Below are positions 13,525 to 24,992 of a stretch of DNA of 56,521 bases, one piece after another (position 1 is the first letter of the stretch; each line of letters begins with the position of its first letter). The notes below the pieces were generated by a model, which searched no databases, had not been told where the DNA came from, and saw only the letters and a list, made by a program, of their open reading frames with translations. Origin of the DNA: Streptomyces hayashii (GTDB taxonomy: Bacteria > Actinomycetota > Actinomycetes > Streptomycetales > Streptomycetaceae). A program made the position numbers and the translations under genes. Location: assembly GCF_024539815.1 (NCBI RefSeq), contig NZ_JAHHIU010000007.1:1-56521 (forward strand), read 5' to 3'.

Positions 13525-14490
13525 GTGACCACCCCCGACGCCACCGCGGCCACCGCCGTCGCCGTCTCCTCGCAGCCCCGGCCCGACGCGGGGGCGGGCG
13601 ACCCGGGCCGCGGCGGCCGGTTCGGCTCCCTCGGGCCGGTCGGGCTGGTGCTCGCCGGCGGGGTCTCGGTGCAGTTCGGCGGCGCGCTGGCGGTGACGCT
13701 GATGCCGAGGGCGGGCGCCCTGGGAGTCGTGGCGCTGCGACTGCTGGTGGCCGCGGTCGTGCTGCTGGCCGTCTGCCGGCCGCGCCTGCGCGGCCACTCG
13801 CGCGCCGACTGGGGCACGGTCGTCGCCTTCGGCGTCGCCATGTCCGCGATGAACGGCCTGTTCTACCAGGCGCTCGACCGCATCCCGCTGGGCGTGGCGG
13901 TCACGCTGGAGGTGCTCGGCCCGCTCATCCTGTCGGTCGTCGCCTCGCGCCGCGCGCTGAACCTGGTCTGGGCCGCGCTGGCGCTGGCGGGCGTCTTCCT
14001 CCTCAGCGGCGCGGGCGGCGGCGGCCTGGGCGCCCTCGATCCGGTGGGCGTCGCGTTCGCGCTGGGCGCCGGAGTGATGTGGGCCGCGTACATCGTGTTC
14101 AGCGCCCGCACCGGCCGCCGCTTCCCGCAGGCGGACGGACTGGCCCTGGCGATGGCGGTCGGCGCGTTGCTCTTCCTCCCCCTCGGTCTCGCGGAGTCGG
14201 GCGCGAAGCTGGCCGACCCCGTGACGCTCGGTCTGGGGGCGGGGGTGGCCGTGCTCTCCTCGGTCCTGCCCTACACCCTGGAACTCCTCGCCCTGCGCCG
14301 TCTGCCGGCCTCCACCTTCGCCGTCATGATGAGCCTGGAGCCGGCCCTCGCCGCCACGGCCGGCTTCCTGGTCCTCGACCAGGCCCTGAGCGCCGTCCAG
14401 GCCGCCGCGATCGCCCTGGTCGTCGCCGCGAGCATGGGCGCCGTGCGTACGCAGGCGGGGCGCGCCAGGACGGCCGTCCCCGAGGCGTGA
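13525..14490 (+). CDS. EamA/RhtA-family transporter (amino acid or metabolite exporter)
   Basis: An inner membrane protein of the drug/metabolite transporter superfamily with ten predicted helices built from two EamA repeats. The first repeat begins GLVLAGGVSVQFGGALAVTLMPRAG and the second GVAFALGAGVMWAAYIVFSARTG. It ends in the typical C-terminal region LPASTFAVMMSLEPALAATAGFLVL. The GTG at 13525 begins VTTPDATAA. The upstream in-frame sequence holds the promoter and is rejected as coding. RhtA-type members export threonine or homoserine, but the substrate here is not proven. Confidence 0.88.
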   Translation: MTTPDATAATAVAVSSQPRPDAGAGDPGRGGRFGSLGPVGLVLAGGVSVQFGGALAVTLMPRAGALGVVALRLLVAAVVLLAVCRPRLRGHSRADWGTVVAFGVAMSAMNGLFYQALDRIPLGVAVTLEVLGPLILSVVASRRALNLVWAALALAGVFLLSGAGGGGLGALDPVGVAFALGAGVMWAAYIVFSARTGRRFPQADGLALAMAVGALLFLPLGLAESGAKLADPVTLGLGAGVAVLSSVLPYTLELLALRRLPASTFAVMMSLEPALAATAGFLVLDQALSAVQAAAIALVVAASMGAVRTQAGRARTAVPEA

Positions 14491-14636
14491 ACGGGCCCGC
14501 GGGGGCGCCGGGGGGCCTCGGCGACGGCCCGACGTGAGCCGCCGACCGCGCTGCGGCCGCGCCCCCTGACCGCGTCCCACCGCCGCCCGCCCGGCCACCG
14601 AAGGTGTGCCCGCCGGCGCACGGCGATGTTTTCATG

Positions 14637-14648
14637 CAAGCATGCTTG
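14637..14648. promoter_or_regulatory. Candidate operator of the AtuA/carboxylase operon
   Basis: A 12-bp perfect palindrome, CAAGCATGCTTG, overlaps a possible -35 hexamer TTGATT (14646-14651). That hexamer is followed 17 bp later by CATGCT (14669-14674) and then ATG 14682. The position suits binding by the TetR regulator encoded last in this operon (24237). The surrounding AT-rich stretch stands out from the GC-rich flanks. Confidence 0.5.
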
Positions 14649-14681
14649 ATTGTTTCTCTGCTCGCTGCCATGCTCCACCCC

Positions 14682-15512
14682 ATGGCCGACCCGACCCCCG
14701 TGCTCGACGACCTCCGCGCCGAAAGCGACGAACTCGACCGGCTGGTAGCCGGGTTGGGACCGGAGCGATGGCGGCTTCCCACCCCCGCCCCCGGCTGGAC
14801 CGTCGCCCACCAGATCGCGCACCTCGCCTGGACCGACCACTCCTCCACGCTGGCGGTGACCGACCAGGACGCCTTCGCCCGCGAGGTCGAGAAGGCGCTG
14901 GCCGCGCCCGGGGACTTCGTCGACAACGGCGCCGAGGAGGGCGCGGCGAAGCCGCCCGCACAGCTGCTCGCCGACTGGCGGACCGGACGCCGGGCCCTGG
15001 ACGAGGCCCTGCGGGCGGCTCCGGCCGGAGCGCGTTTCCCCTGGTACGGCCCGCCCATGGCCGCCGCCTCGATGGCCACCGCCCGGCTCATGGAGACGTG
15101 GGCCCACGGCCTGGACGTGGCGGACGCGCTGGGCGTGGTCCCCGTGCCCACCGACCGGATCCGGCACATCGTCCGCCTCGGCGTGCGCACCCGCGACTTC
15201 GCCTTCGGGGTGCACGGACTGCCCACGCCGTTCGAGGAGTTCCGCATCGAGCTGCGCAGTCCCTCGGGCGAGCCGTGGACCTACGGCCCCGAGGACGCCA
15301 CGGACCGCGTCACCGGCCCCGCCCTCGACTTCTGCCTGCTGGTCACCCAGCGCGCCCACCGAGCCGACCTCGACCTGCGGGCCGAGGGCCCCGACGCCGA
15401 CCGCTGGCTGGACGTCGCCCAGGCCTTCGCCGGGCCGCCCGGCGCCGGCCGCCAGCCCGGGGGACCGCAAGGACTCGCGGGCAGGAAGGGGCCGGCGGGG
15501 GGCGCGCCGTGA
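14682..15512 (+). CDS. TIGR03084-family DinB-like metal-binding protein
   Basis: A DinB/mycothiol-dependent maleylpyruvate isomerase-fold protein. The N-terminus [34 protein letters not shown] followed by [12 protein letters not shown] gives the first metal histidines, and the second helix pair carries [15 protein letters not shown]. The C-terminal segment is an SCP-like domain ([23 protein letters not shown]). Its biochemical role in this operon is not established. It is recurrently found beside AtuA-like genes. The ATG at 14682 (MADPTP) is preferred, with 14670 as the alternative. It ends in a GTGA overlap with the next gene. Confidence 0.88.
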   Translation: MADPTPVLDDLRAESDELDRLVAGLGPERWRLPTPAPGWTVAHQIAHLAWTDHSSTLAVTDQDAFAREVEKALAAPGDFVDNGAEEGAAKPPAQLLADWRTGRRALDEALRAAPAGARFPWYGPPMAAASMATARLMETWAHGLDVADALGVVPVPTDRIRHIVRLGVRTRDFAFGVHGLPTPFEEFRIELRSPSGEPWTYGPEDATDRVTGPALDFCLLVTQRAHRADLDLRAEGPDADRWLDVAQAFAGPPGAGRQPGGPQGLAGRKGPAGGAP

Positions 15513-17227
15513 GCGTGCTGCGCATCGGCAACGCCTCCGGGTTCTACGGCGACCGCTTCGACGCCCTGCGCGAGATGCTCACCGACGGCGAGCTCGACGT
15601 AATCACCGGCGACTACCTCGCCGAGCTGACCATGCTCATCCTCGGGCGCGACCGGATGAAGGACCCCGCCGCCGGGTACGCCCGCACCTTCCTGCGCCAG
15701 CTGGAGGAGTGCCTCGGCCTCGCGCACGAGCGGGGCGTGCGGATCGTCACCAACGCGGGCGGGCTCAACCCGGCCGGACTCGCCGACGCCGTGCGGCAGT
15801 CGGCGGACCGGCTCGGCATCCCGGTGCGCGTCGCGCACGTCGAGGGCGACGACCTGGGCCCGCGCCACCCCGAAAGCCTCACCGCCCACGCCTACCTCGG
15901 CGGGTTCGGCATCGCCGCGTGTCTGCGCGAGGGCGCGGATGTCGTCGTCACGGGGCGGGTCACCGACGCGGCCCTGGTGACCGGTCCCGCCGTCGCCCGC
16001 TTCGGCTGGGAGGCGACGCAGTACGACCGGCTGGCGGGCGCCGTCGTCGCCGGGCACGTCCTGGAGTGCGGGACGCAGGCCACCGGCGGCAACTACGCCT
16101 TCTTCGCCGACGACGGAGCCCGCCGCGGGGGCGGAAAGGGGGGCGGCCGCGACCTGCGGCGGCCCGGCTTCCCGCTCGCCGAGCTCCACGAGGACGGCAG
16201 CTGCGTCGTCACCAAGCACCCCGGCACGGGCGGCTTCGTCGACGTCGGCACGGTGACCGCGCAGCTCCTGTACGAGACCGCCGGCGCCCGGTACGCCGGG
16301 CCCGACGTCACCGCCCGCCTGGACACCGTGCGGCTCACGCAGGACGGCCCCGACCGGGTGCGGATCGACGGCGTGCGCGGCGAGGCCCCGCCGCCGACCC
16401 TCAAGGTCGGCCGCACCCGCCTCGGCGGCTTCCGCAACGAGGTGGTCTTCGTGCTCACCGGTCTCGACATCGAGGCCAAGGCCGCCCTCGTGCGGGAGCA
16501 GATGGCGGACGCCCTCGCCGAGTCCCGCCCTGCCGACGTCCGTTGGGAGCTGGCCCGCACCGACCGGCCGGACGCCGACACCGAGGAGACGGCGAGCGCG
16601 CTGCTGCGGCTCGTCGTCCGCGACCCGGAACAGGCTCCCGTCGGGCGGGCGTTGAGCGGGGCCGCGATCGAACTGGCCCTCGCCGGCTATCCCGGCTTCC
16701 ATGTGCTCGCCCCGCCCGGGAAGGGCTCCCCCTACGGGGTGTTCGAGACCGCCTGCGCGCCCCAGGAGGACGTCGGTCACGTCGCCGTCCTCCACGACGG
16801 GCGGCGCGTCCCGGTCCCGCCCCCGCCGGCCGCCGCGGCGCGCGTGCTCGAACCGGTGGCGGAGCCCGACCTGCCCGAGCCGCTGCCGCCGGGGCCCGTG
16901 CGGCGCGCGCCCCTCGGGCTCGTCGCCGGAGCCCGCAGCGGCGACAAGGGCTCCGACGCCAACGTGGGGGTGTGGACCCGCACCGACGAGGCCTGGCGCT
17001 GGCTCGCCCACGAGCTGACCGTCGAACGGTTCCGGCAGCTCCTCCCGGAGTGCCGGACTCTGACCGTCACCCGGCACACCCTGCCCCGGCTGCGCGCCCT
17101 GAACTTCGTCGTCGAGGGCCTGCTCGGCGCGGGCGTGGCCTCGCAGCACCGCTTCGACCCGCAGGCCAAGGCGCTCGGCGAATGGCTGCGCTCCCGCTGG
17201 CTGGACATCCCGGAGGCCCTGCTTTGA
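15509..17227 (+). CDS. AtuA-like protein (DUF1446, acyclic terpene utilisation family)
   Basis: A 572-residue protein of the AtuA/DUF1446 family. Visible signatures are [12 protein letters not shown] at the start, [64 protein letters not shown] and [11 protein letters not shown]. The C-terminal AtuA-like ferredoxin-fold domain begins [21 protein letters not shown]. In Pseudomonas the atu cluster degrades citronellol/geraniol via geranyl-CoA carboxylase, but AtuA itself has no defined reaction. The GTG start overlaps the previous stop (GTGA), and the stop overlaps the TTG of the carboxylase beta gene. This tight coupling implies a joint role. Confidence 0.9.
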   Translation: MSVLRIGNASGFYGDRFDALREMLTDGELDVITGDYLAELTMLILGRDRMKDPAAGYARTFLRQLEECLGLAHERGVRIVTNAGGLNPAGLADAVRQSADRLGIPVRVAHVEGDDLGPRHPESLTAHAYLGGFGIAACLREGADVVVTGRVTDAALVTGPAVARFGWEATQYDRLAGAVVAGHVLECGTQATGGNYAFFADDGARRGGGKGGGRDLRRPGFPLAELHEDGSCVVTKHPGTGGFVDVGTVTAQLLYETAGARYAGPDVTARLDTVRLTQDGPDRVRIDGVRGEAPPPTLKVGRTRLGGFRNEVVFVLTGLDIEAKAALVREQMADALAESRPADVRWELARTDRPDADTEETASALLRLVVRDPEQAPVGRALSGAAIELALAGYPGFHVLAPPGKGSPYGVFETACAPQEDVGHVAVLHDGRRVPVPPPPAAAARVLEPVAEPDLPEPLPPGPVRRAPLGLVAGARSGDKGSDANVGVWTRTDEAWRWLAHELTVERFRQLLPECRTLTVTRHTLPRLRALNFVVEGLLGAGVASQHRFDPQAKALGEWLRSRWLDIPEALL

Positions 17228-18822
17228 CGGTCATCACGTCCGCCCTGGACATCCACGGCCCCGACTACCGCGCCCACCGCGAGGCCATGCTCGCCAAGCT
17301 GGGCGACCTCGACGCCGAGCACGCGAAGGCGCTCGCGGGGGGCGGGGAGAAGTACGTCGCCCGGCACCGCGCCCGCGGCAAGCTCCTCGCCCGTGAGCGC
17401 GTCGAGCTGCTCCTCGACCCCGACACGCCGTTCCTGGAACTGTCGCCGCTGGCCGCCTGGGGCAGCGATCACACCGTCGGCGCGTCCCTCGTCACCGGCA
17501 TCGGCGTCGTCGAGGGCGTCGAGTGCCTGATCACCGCCAACGACCCGACCGTGCGCGGCGGCGCCAGCAACCCCTGGTCCCTGAAGAAGGCCCTGCGGGC
17601 GAACGACATCGCGCTCGCCAACCGGCTGCCGTGCATCAGCCTGGTGGAGTCCGGAGGGGCCGACCTGCCCTCGCAGAAGGAGATCTTCATCCCGGGCGGG
17701 GCCGTCTTCCGCGACCTGACCCGGCTCTCCGCCGCGGGCGTCCCGACCGTCGCCGTCGTCTTCGGCAACTCGACCGCGGGAGGCGCGTACATCCCCGGCA
17801 TGTCCGACCACGTGATCATGGTCAAGGAGCGGGCGAAGGTGTTCCTGGGCGGCCCGCCCCTGGTGAAGATGGCCACCGGCGAGGAGAGCGACGACGAGTC
17901 GCTGGGCGGCGCGGAGATGCACGCGCGCGTGTCGGGTCTCGCCGACTGCTTCGCCGTCGACGAACACGACGCCCTGCGCCAGGCGCGGCGGGTGGTGGCC
18001 CGCCTCAACCACCGCAAGGCGTACCGGGATCCCGGCCCGGCCGTCCCTCCGAAGTACGACGAGGAGGAGCTCCTGGGCATCGTCCCAGGAGACCTGCGCA
18101 CCCCCTTCGACCCGCGCGAGGTGATCGCCCGGATCGTCGACGGCTCCGACTTCGACGAGTTCAAGCCCCTGTACGGCACGAGCCTCGTCACCGGCTGGGC
18201 CGCCCTGCACGGCTACCCGGTCGGGATCCTGGCCAACGCCCGGGGCGTGCTCTTCAGCCAGGAGTCCCAGAAGGCCGCCCAGTTCGTCCAGCTCGCCAAC
18301 CAGCGCGACATCCCGCTGCTCTTCCTGCACAACACCACCGGCTACATGGTCGGCCGGGAGTACGAGCAGGGCGGCATCATCAAGCACGGCGCGATGATGA
18401 TCAACGCGGTCTCCAACTCGAAGGTCCCGCACCTGTCCGTGCTCATGGGCGCGTCGTACGGCGCCGGCCACTACGGCATGTGCGGTCGCGCCTACGACCC
18501 CCGCTTCCTCTTCGCCTGGCCGAGCGCCAAGTCGGCCGTGATGGGCCCGCAGCAGCTCGCCGGGGTCCTGTCCATCGTCGCCCGGCAGTCGGCGACCGCG
18601 AAGGGCCGGCCCTACGACGAGGACGCCGACGCCGCCCTGCGCGCCATGGTGGAGCAGCAGATCGAGTCCGAGTCGCTGCCGATGTTCCTCTCGGGCCGGC
18701 TCTACGACGACGGCGTCATCGACCCGCGCGACACCCGCACCGTGCTCGGCCTGTGCCTGTCGGCCGTCCACACGGCTCCGTACGAGGGCGCCCGCGGCGG
18801 CTTCGGCGTCTTCCGGATGTGA
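17224..18822 (+). CDS. Acyl-CoA carboxylase beta subunit (carboxyltransferase; MccB/AtuC/LiuB type)
   Basis: Transfers carboxyl from biotin to an acyl-CoA. The 532-residue length and the signatures KLLARERVELLLDPDTPFLELSPLAAWG, VVFGNSTAGGAYIPGMSD, VFLGGPPLVKMATGE and the C-terminal GRAYDPRFLFAWPSAKSAVMGP identify the 3-methylcrotonyl-CoA/geranyl-CoA carboxylase beta group rather than propionyl-CoA carboxylase. The TTG at 17224 overlaps the AtuA-like stop (TTGA) and fits where homology begins. The alpha subunit gene follows after 5 bp. Methylcrotonyl versus longer isoprenoid acyl-CoA cannot be told from the sequence alone. Confidence 0.94.
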   Translation: MTVITSALDIHGPDYRAHREAMLAKLGDLDAEHAKALAGGGEKYVARHRARGKLLARERVELLLDPDTPFLELSPLAAWGSDHTVGASLVTGIGVVEGVECLITANDPTVRGGASNPWSLKKALRANDIALANRLPCISLVESGGADLPSQKEIFIPGGAVFRDLTRLSAAGVPTVAVVFGNSTAGGAYIPGMSDHVIMVKERAKVFLGGPPLVKMATGEESDDESLGGAEMHARVSGLADCFAVDEHDALRQARRVVARLNHRKAYRDPGPAVPPKYDEEELLGIVPGDLRTPFDPREVIARIVDGSDFDEFKPLYGTSLVTGWAALHGYPVGILANARGVLFSQESQKAAQFVQLANQRDIPLLFLHNTTGYMVGREYEQGGIIKHGAMMINAVSNSKVPHLSVLMGASYGAGHYGMCGRAYDPRFLFAWPSAKSAVMGPQQLAGVLSIVARQSATAKGRPYDEDADAALRAMVEQQIESESLPMFLSGRLYDDGVIDPRDTRTVLGLCLSAVHTAPYEGARGGFGVFRM

Positions 18823-18827
18823 GGCTC

Positions 18828-20684
<1,857 letters not shown>

Positions 20685-20766
20685 CGACACAGCGGAACCG
20701 CACGGCACGCGGCCCCGCCGCGTGAGCGCGACCAGCCACGACGAGCCCGCAGACGAAGGAGCCACC

Positions 20767-21906
20767 GTGACCGCCCTCATCGAGTCCGACGAGCACAAGG
20801 CACTGCGAGCGGCGGTGTCGGCCTTCGCGCGGAGCCGCGCCCACGACGCCGACCACGCCACCCTGTGGCGGGAGGCCGCCAAGTTCGGCTACATCGGCGT
20901 CAACCTGCCGCAGGAGTACGGCGGCGGAGGCGGCGGCATCGCCGAACTCTCCCTGATCCTCGAAGAGCTGGGGGCCGCCGGAAACCCGCTTCTGATGATG
21001 ATCGTCTCCCCGGCGATCTGCGGCACGGTCATCTCCCGCTTCGGCACCGACGCCCAGAAGCAGGAATGGCTGCCCGCGCTCGCCGACGGCAGCCGCCTCA
21101 TGGCGTTCGGCATCACCGAGCCCGACGCCGGCTCCAACAGCCACCGCATCACCACCACCGCCCGCCGTGACGGCGCGAGCGGCGACTGGCTGCTCACCGG
21201 CCGCAAGGTCTTCGTCTCCGGCGTCGACATCGCCGACGCCACCCTGATCGTCGGCCGCACCGAGGACGCCCGCACCGGCCGCCTCAAGCCCTGTCTGTTC
21301 ATCGTCCCGCGCGACGCCCCGGGTTTCACCCGCCGCGCCATCGACATGGAACTCGACAGCGTGGAGCGGCAGTTCGAGCTGGTCCTGGACGACGTCAGGC
21401 TCCCCGCCGAAGCGCTCGTGGGCGACGAGGACGCGGGTCTGCTGCACCTGTTCGCCGGCCTCAACCCCGAGCGCGTCATGACGGCCGCCTTCGCGATCGG
21501 CATGGGCCGGCACGCCCTCGCGCGAGCCGTCGCCTACGCGCGCGAACGCACCGTCTGGAACGCCCCGATCGGCGCCCACCAGGCCATCGCCCACCCCCTC
21601 GCACAGGCCCACATCGAACTCGAACTGGCCCGGCTGATGATGCAGAAGGCGGCCCGCCTGTACGACGCGGGGGACGACACCGGCGCGGGCGAGGCGGCCA
21701 ACATGGCCAAGTACGCGGCCGGGGAGGCCTGTGTGAAGGCGGTCGACCAGGCCGTGCACACCCTCGGCGGCAACGGCCTCACGCGCGAGTTCGGGCTCGC
21801 CCGGCTGATAACGGCCTCCCGCGTGGCTCGCATCGCCCCGGTCAGCCGGGAGATGATTCTCAACTACGTCTCCCACCAGACCCTGGGCCTGCCCAAGTCG
21901 TACTAG
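20767..21906 (+). CDS. Acyl-CoA dehydrogenase
   Basis: An FAD-dependent alpha,beta-dehydrogenase of acyl-CoA, likely supplying the enoyl-CoA for the adjacent carboxylase. It shows the signatures GYIGVNLPQEYGGGG, MAFGITEPDAGSNSHRITTTA (flavin and substrate binding) and ALARAVAYARERTVWNAPIGAHQAI, plus the C-terminal GGNGLTREFGLARLI. The usual Glu-Gly-Thr near the C-terminus is replaced by RIAPVSREM, so the catalytic base must sit elsewhere, as in isovaleryl-CoA dehydrogenases. GTG 20767 is chosen because AAGGAG lies 5 bp upstream. GTG 20722 would extend it by 15 residues. Confidence 0.92.
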   Translation: MTALIESDEHKALRAAVSAFARSRAHDADHATLWREAAKFGYIGVNLPQEYGGGGGGIAELSLILEELGAAGNPLLMMIVSPAICGTVISRFGTDAQKQEWLPALADGSRLMAFGITEPDAGSNSHRITTTARRDGASGDWLLTGRKVFVSGVDIADATLIVGRTEDARTGRLKPCLFIVPRDAPGFTRRAIDMELDSVERQFELVLDDVRLPAEALVGDEDAGLLHLFAGLNPERVMTAAFAIGMGRHALARAVAYARERTVWNAPIGAHQAIAHPLAQAHIELELARLMMQKAARLYDAGDDTGAGEAANMAKYAAGEACVKAVDQAVHTLGGNGLTREFGLARLITASRVARIAPVSREMILNYVSHQTLGLPKSY

Positions 21907-21934
21907 GCCGCACAGCGACGTGCCAGGAGGAACC

Positions 21935-23503
21935 GTGTTCCGCAGCCCGTACGCAGACGTCCCGCCCGTCGACCTGCCCATCCACGACGCCGTGCTGGGC
22001 CGCGCCGCGGAGTTCGGCGAACTCCCCGCACTCGTCGACGGCACGGACGGCACCGCCCTCACCTACGACCAGGTGGACCGCTTCCACCGCAGGATCGCCG
22101 CCGCGCTCGCCGAGGCGGGGGTCCGCAAGGGCGACGTGCTGGCCCTGCACAGCCCCAACACCGTCGCGTTCCCGCTCGCCTTCTACGGGGCCACGCGCGC
22201 GGGCGCCACCGTCACCACCGTGCACCCGCTCGCCACCGCCGAGGAGTTCGCCAAGCAGCTCGGCGACAGCGCCGCCCGCTGGATCGTCACCGTCTCCCCG
22301 CTGCTGGACACCGCCCGCCGCGCCGCCGAACTCGCGGGCGGCGTCCGGGAGATCCTCGTCTGCGACAGCGCGCCCGGACACCGCTCGCTGGTCGACATGC
22401 TCGCCTCGACCGCCCCCGAGCCCCGGGTGGACGTCGACCCGGCACAGGACGTGGCGGTCCTGCCCTACTCCTCCGGCACCACCGGCGCCCCCAAGGGCGT
22501 CATGCTCACGCACCGCCAGATCGCCACCAACCTCGACCAGCTCCGGTCGGCGATCTCCGCCGCCCCCGGCGACCGCATCCTCGCCGTGCTGCCCTTCTTC
22601 CACATCTACGGCCTGACCGCCCTGATGAACGCGCCGCTGCGCCAGGGAGCCACGGTCGTCGTGCTGCCCCGCTTCGACCTGGAGACGTTCCTCGCGGCCG
22701 TCCAGAAGCACCGCATCACCGCCCTGTACCTGGCCCCGCCGATCGTCCTCGCCCTCGCCAAGCACCCGGCCGTCGACCGGTACGACCTGTCGTCCCTGCG
22801 CTACGTCGTCAGCGCGGCCGCACCGCTGGACGCCGACCTCGCCGAGGCCTGCGCGAAACGCCTGAACCTGCCGCCCGTCGGCCAGGCCTACGGCATGACG
22901 GAACTGTCCCCGGGCACCCACGTCGTCCCCCTGGACGCCATGCGCGAGGCCCCCGCAGGCACCGTCGGTAGACTCGTCGCCGGCACCGAGATGAGGATCG
23001 TCGCCCTCGACGACCCCGGCCGGGACCTCGACGTCGGCGAGGCGGGCGAGATCCTCATCCGCGGCCCCCAGGTCATGAAGGGCTACCTCGGCCGCCCCGA
23101 CGCCACCGCCGACATGATCGACGCCGACGGCTGGCTGCACACCGGAGACGTCGGACGCGTCGACGCCGACGGCTGGCTGTTCGTCGTCGACCGAGTCAAG
23201 GAGCTCATCAAGTACAAGGGCTTCCAGGTCGCCCCGGCCGAACTGGAGGGCCTGCTGCTCACCCACCCCGCCATAGCGGACGCGGCCGTCGTCGGCGTCT
23301 ACAACGACGACGGCAACGAGGTCCCCCACGCCTACGTGGTCCGCCGGCCCACCGCGCCGGACCTGTCCGAAGGAGAGGTCGCCATGTTCGTCGCCGAACG
23401 CGTCGCCCCCTACAAACGCGTCCGCGAGGTCACCTTCGTCGCCGAGGTGCCGCGCGCCGCGTCCGGCAAGATCCTGCGCCGCCTGCTCCGGGAGCGCGCA
23501 TGA
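21935..23503 (+). CDS. Acyl-CoA synthetase (4-coumarate-CoA ligase family)
   Basis: An ATP-dependent acid:CoA ligase of the ANL superfamily, probably the entry step of this operon. Motifs: PYSSGTTGAPKGVMLTH (P-loop-like A3), GQAYGMTELSPGTH (A5), GWLHTGDVGRVDADGWLFVVDRVKELIKYKGFQVAP (A7/A8), and C-terminal catalytic lysine in PRAASGKILRRLLRE. An AGGAGG at 21925 lies 4 bp before GTG 21935, fixing the start (522 residues). The stop overlaps the next start (ATGA). An aromatic or branched acid substrate is possible. Confidence 0.93.
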   Translation: MFRSPYADVPPVDLPIHDAVLGRAAEFGELPALVDGTDGTALTYDQVDRFHRRIAAALAEAGVRKGDVLALHSPNTVAFPLAFYGATRAGATVTTVHPLATAEEFAKQLGDSAARWIVTVSPLLDTARRAAELAGGVREILVCDSAPGHRSLVDMLASTAPEPRVDVDPAQDVAVLPYSSGTTGAPKGVMLTHRQIATNLDQLRSAISAAPGDRILAVLPFFHIYGLTALMNAPLRQGATVVVLPRFDLETFLAAVQKHRITALYLAPPIVLALAKHPAVDRYDLSSLRYVVSAAAPLDADLAEACAKRLNLPPVGQAYGMTELSPGTHVVPLDAMREAPAGTVGRLVAGTEMRIVALDDPGRDLDVGEAGEILIRGPQVMKGYLGRPDATADMIDADGWLHTGDVGRVDADGWLFVVDRVKELIKYKGFQVAPAELEGLLLTHPAIADAAVVGVYNDDGNEVPHAYVVRRPTAPDLSEGEVAMFVAERVAPYKRVREVTFVAEVPRAASGKILRRLLRERA

Positions 23504-24249
23504 CCACGGCGAGGCCCGCCCTGGTGGGCCGGACCCGCGAGCGGGGCGTCGAGACCCTCAGCCTCGACTCGCCCGCCACCCGCAACGCCCTGTCCTCGGC
23601 GCTCGTCGCGCGGCTCGCCGCCTCGCTCGCCGAGTGCGCCGAGGACGCCGACGTGCGCGCCGTCGTCCTCACCCACACCGGCGGCGTCTTCTGCGCCGGC
23701 GCCGACCTGCGCGACCCGCCCGACCCCGACGCGTTCGTGGCGCTGCTGCGGCAGATCGTGGAACTGCCCAGGCCGGTCGTCGCCCGCGTCGCCGGCCACG
23801 TCCGCGCCGGCGGCCTCGGACTGCTGGCCGCCTGCGACGTCACGGCCGCCGCCACCGGGTCGACCTTCGCCTTCACCGAGGTCCGCATCGGGGTGGCGCC
23901 GGCCGTGATCTCGCTGCCGCTGCTCCCGCGCACCGACCCGCGCGCCCTCGCCCGCTACTACCTCACCGGCGAGCGCTTCGACGCCGCGCAAGCCGCCCGG
24001 ATCGGCCTGCTGACCGAGTACGGCGACGACGTCGACGCGGTGCTCGCACCCGTCCTGGACGGTCTGCGCAGATCCGCCCCCCAGGGACTGGCGGAGACGA
24101 AACGGCTGCTCACGGCTAGGGTGCTGGAGACATTCGACCGGGACGCCGCCGACCTCACCGCGCTCTCGGCCCGGCTGTTCTCCACCGCGCAGGCCCGCGA
24201 GGGGATGACGGCCTTCCTCGAACGACGGGATCCCGCATGGGTGCTGTGA
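23500..24249 (+). CDS. Enoyl-CoA hydratase/isomerase family protein
   Basis: A crotonase-fold hydratase (249 aa). The oxyanion-hole segments are FCAGADLRDPPDP and VAGHVRAGGLGLLAACDV, followed by FAFTEVRIGVAPAVIS, which has the usual Glu of the second catalytic position in TEVRIG. It probably hydrates the carboxylated unsaturated acyl-CoA (a glutaconyl-type intermediate). It overlaps the ligase gene by 4 bp and the TetR gene by 13 bp, so it is clearly operonic. Confidence 0.9.
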   Translation: MTTARPALVGRTRERGVETLSLDSPATRNALSSALVARLAASLAECAEDADVRAVVLTHTGGVFCAGADLRDPPDPDAFVALLRQIVELPRPVVARVAGHVRAGGLGLLAACDVTAAATGSTFAFTEVRIGVAPAVISLPLLPRTDPRALARYYLTGERFDAAQAARIGLLTEYGDDVDAVLAPVLDGLRRSAPQGLAETKRLLTARVLETFDRDAADLTALSARLFSTAQAREGMTAFLERRDPAWVL

Positions 24250-24857
24250 GCGCAGTCGACCGCGATCGCCTCCCCAAGCAGGACCGCAGCCGGGCCACCC
24301 GGCAGCGGCTCCTGGAAGCCGCCGTGGCCGCTCTCGCCGAACACGGCTGGGCGGGCTCCACGGTCACCGTCGTCGCCGAACGCGCCGGAGTCTCACGCGG
24401 CGCCGCCCAGCACCACTTCCCCACCCGTGAGGACCTGTTCACCGCGGCCGTCGAGTACGTCGCCGAGGAACGTTCCCGCGCGCTGCGCGCCCTGTTCCCC
24501 CAGGGTGCGGGGGGCGGCGCGGCGGGCGACCGGACCGTGGTCGTCGCCGCCCTCGTGGACCTGTACACCGGGCCCCTGTTCCGCGCCGCCCTGCATCTGT
24601 GGGTCGCCGCCTCCGACGAGGAGCAGCTGCGCCCCCGGGTGACGGAACTGGAGGCCCGCGTCGGCCGCGAGACCCACCGGATCGCCGTCGAGCTGCTGGG
24701 CGCCGACGAGTCCGTGCCGGGCGTCCGCGAGAGCGTCCAGGGCCTGCTGGACATGGCCCGCGGCCTCGGCCTCGCCAACCTCCTCACCGACGACGGAGCC
24801 CGCCGCGAACGCGTGGTGGCGCAGTGGGCCCGCCTCCTGGACGAGAAGCTGGGCTGA
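24237..24857 (+). CDS. TetR/AcrR family transcriptional regulator, probable operon repressor
   Basis: A 206-residue one-component regulator. The N-terminal helix-turn-helix is clear: RATRQRLLEAAVAALAEHGW then TVTVVAERAGVSRGAAQHHFPTREDLF. The C-terminal ligand-binding domain is helical and contains TGPLFRAALHLWVAASDEEQLRP. It is the last gene of the operon starting at 14682. By analogy with other acyl-CoA-responsive TetR proteins it may bind the palindrome at 14637-14648 and respond to an acyl-CoA intermediate. That pairing is an inference. Confidence 0.92.
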   Translation: MGAVSAVDRDRLPKQDRSRATRQRLLEAAVAALAEHGWAGSTVTVVAERAGVSRGAAQHHFPTREDLFTAAVEYVAEERSRALRALFPQGAGGGAAGDRTVVVAALVDLYTGPLFRAALHLWVAASDEEQLRPRVTELEARVGRETHRIAVELLGADESVPGVRESVQGLLDMARGLGLANLLTDDGARRERVVAQWARLLDEKLG

Positions 24858-24891
24858 GGGCGTCGTCGCGTCGTGCCGCCTTCGCGTCGCC

Positions 24892-24980
24892 GGGCCGCTC
24901 GCGTGGGCCGCTCGCGTGGGCCGCTCGCGTGGGCCGCTCGCGTGGGCCGCTCGCGTGGGCCGCTCGCGTGGGCCGCTCGG
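24892..24980. repeat. Tandem repeat, 13-bp unit, six copies plus a partial
   Basis: GGGCCGCTCGCGT is repeated exactly six times from 24892 to 24969, followed by a partial copy. It fills the short gap between the convergent TetR and pdxH genes. The unit is 13 bp, so copies rotate through all frames and it is unlikely to be coding. Copy number is expected to vary by slippage. Confidence 0.95.
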
Positions 24981-24992
24981 AGGGACGGGCGC

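Noticed and set aside
14604..14681. N-terminal extension of the DinB-like protein
   Set aside because: The extension would contain the promoter-like sequence and operator palindrome, and family homology starts at [10 protein letters not shown].
24892..24980. CRISPR-like array
   Set aside because: The repeats are head-to-tail without spacers and the unit is only 13 bp. No cas genes.
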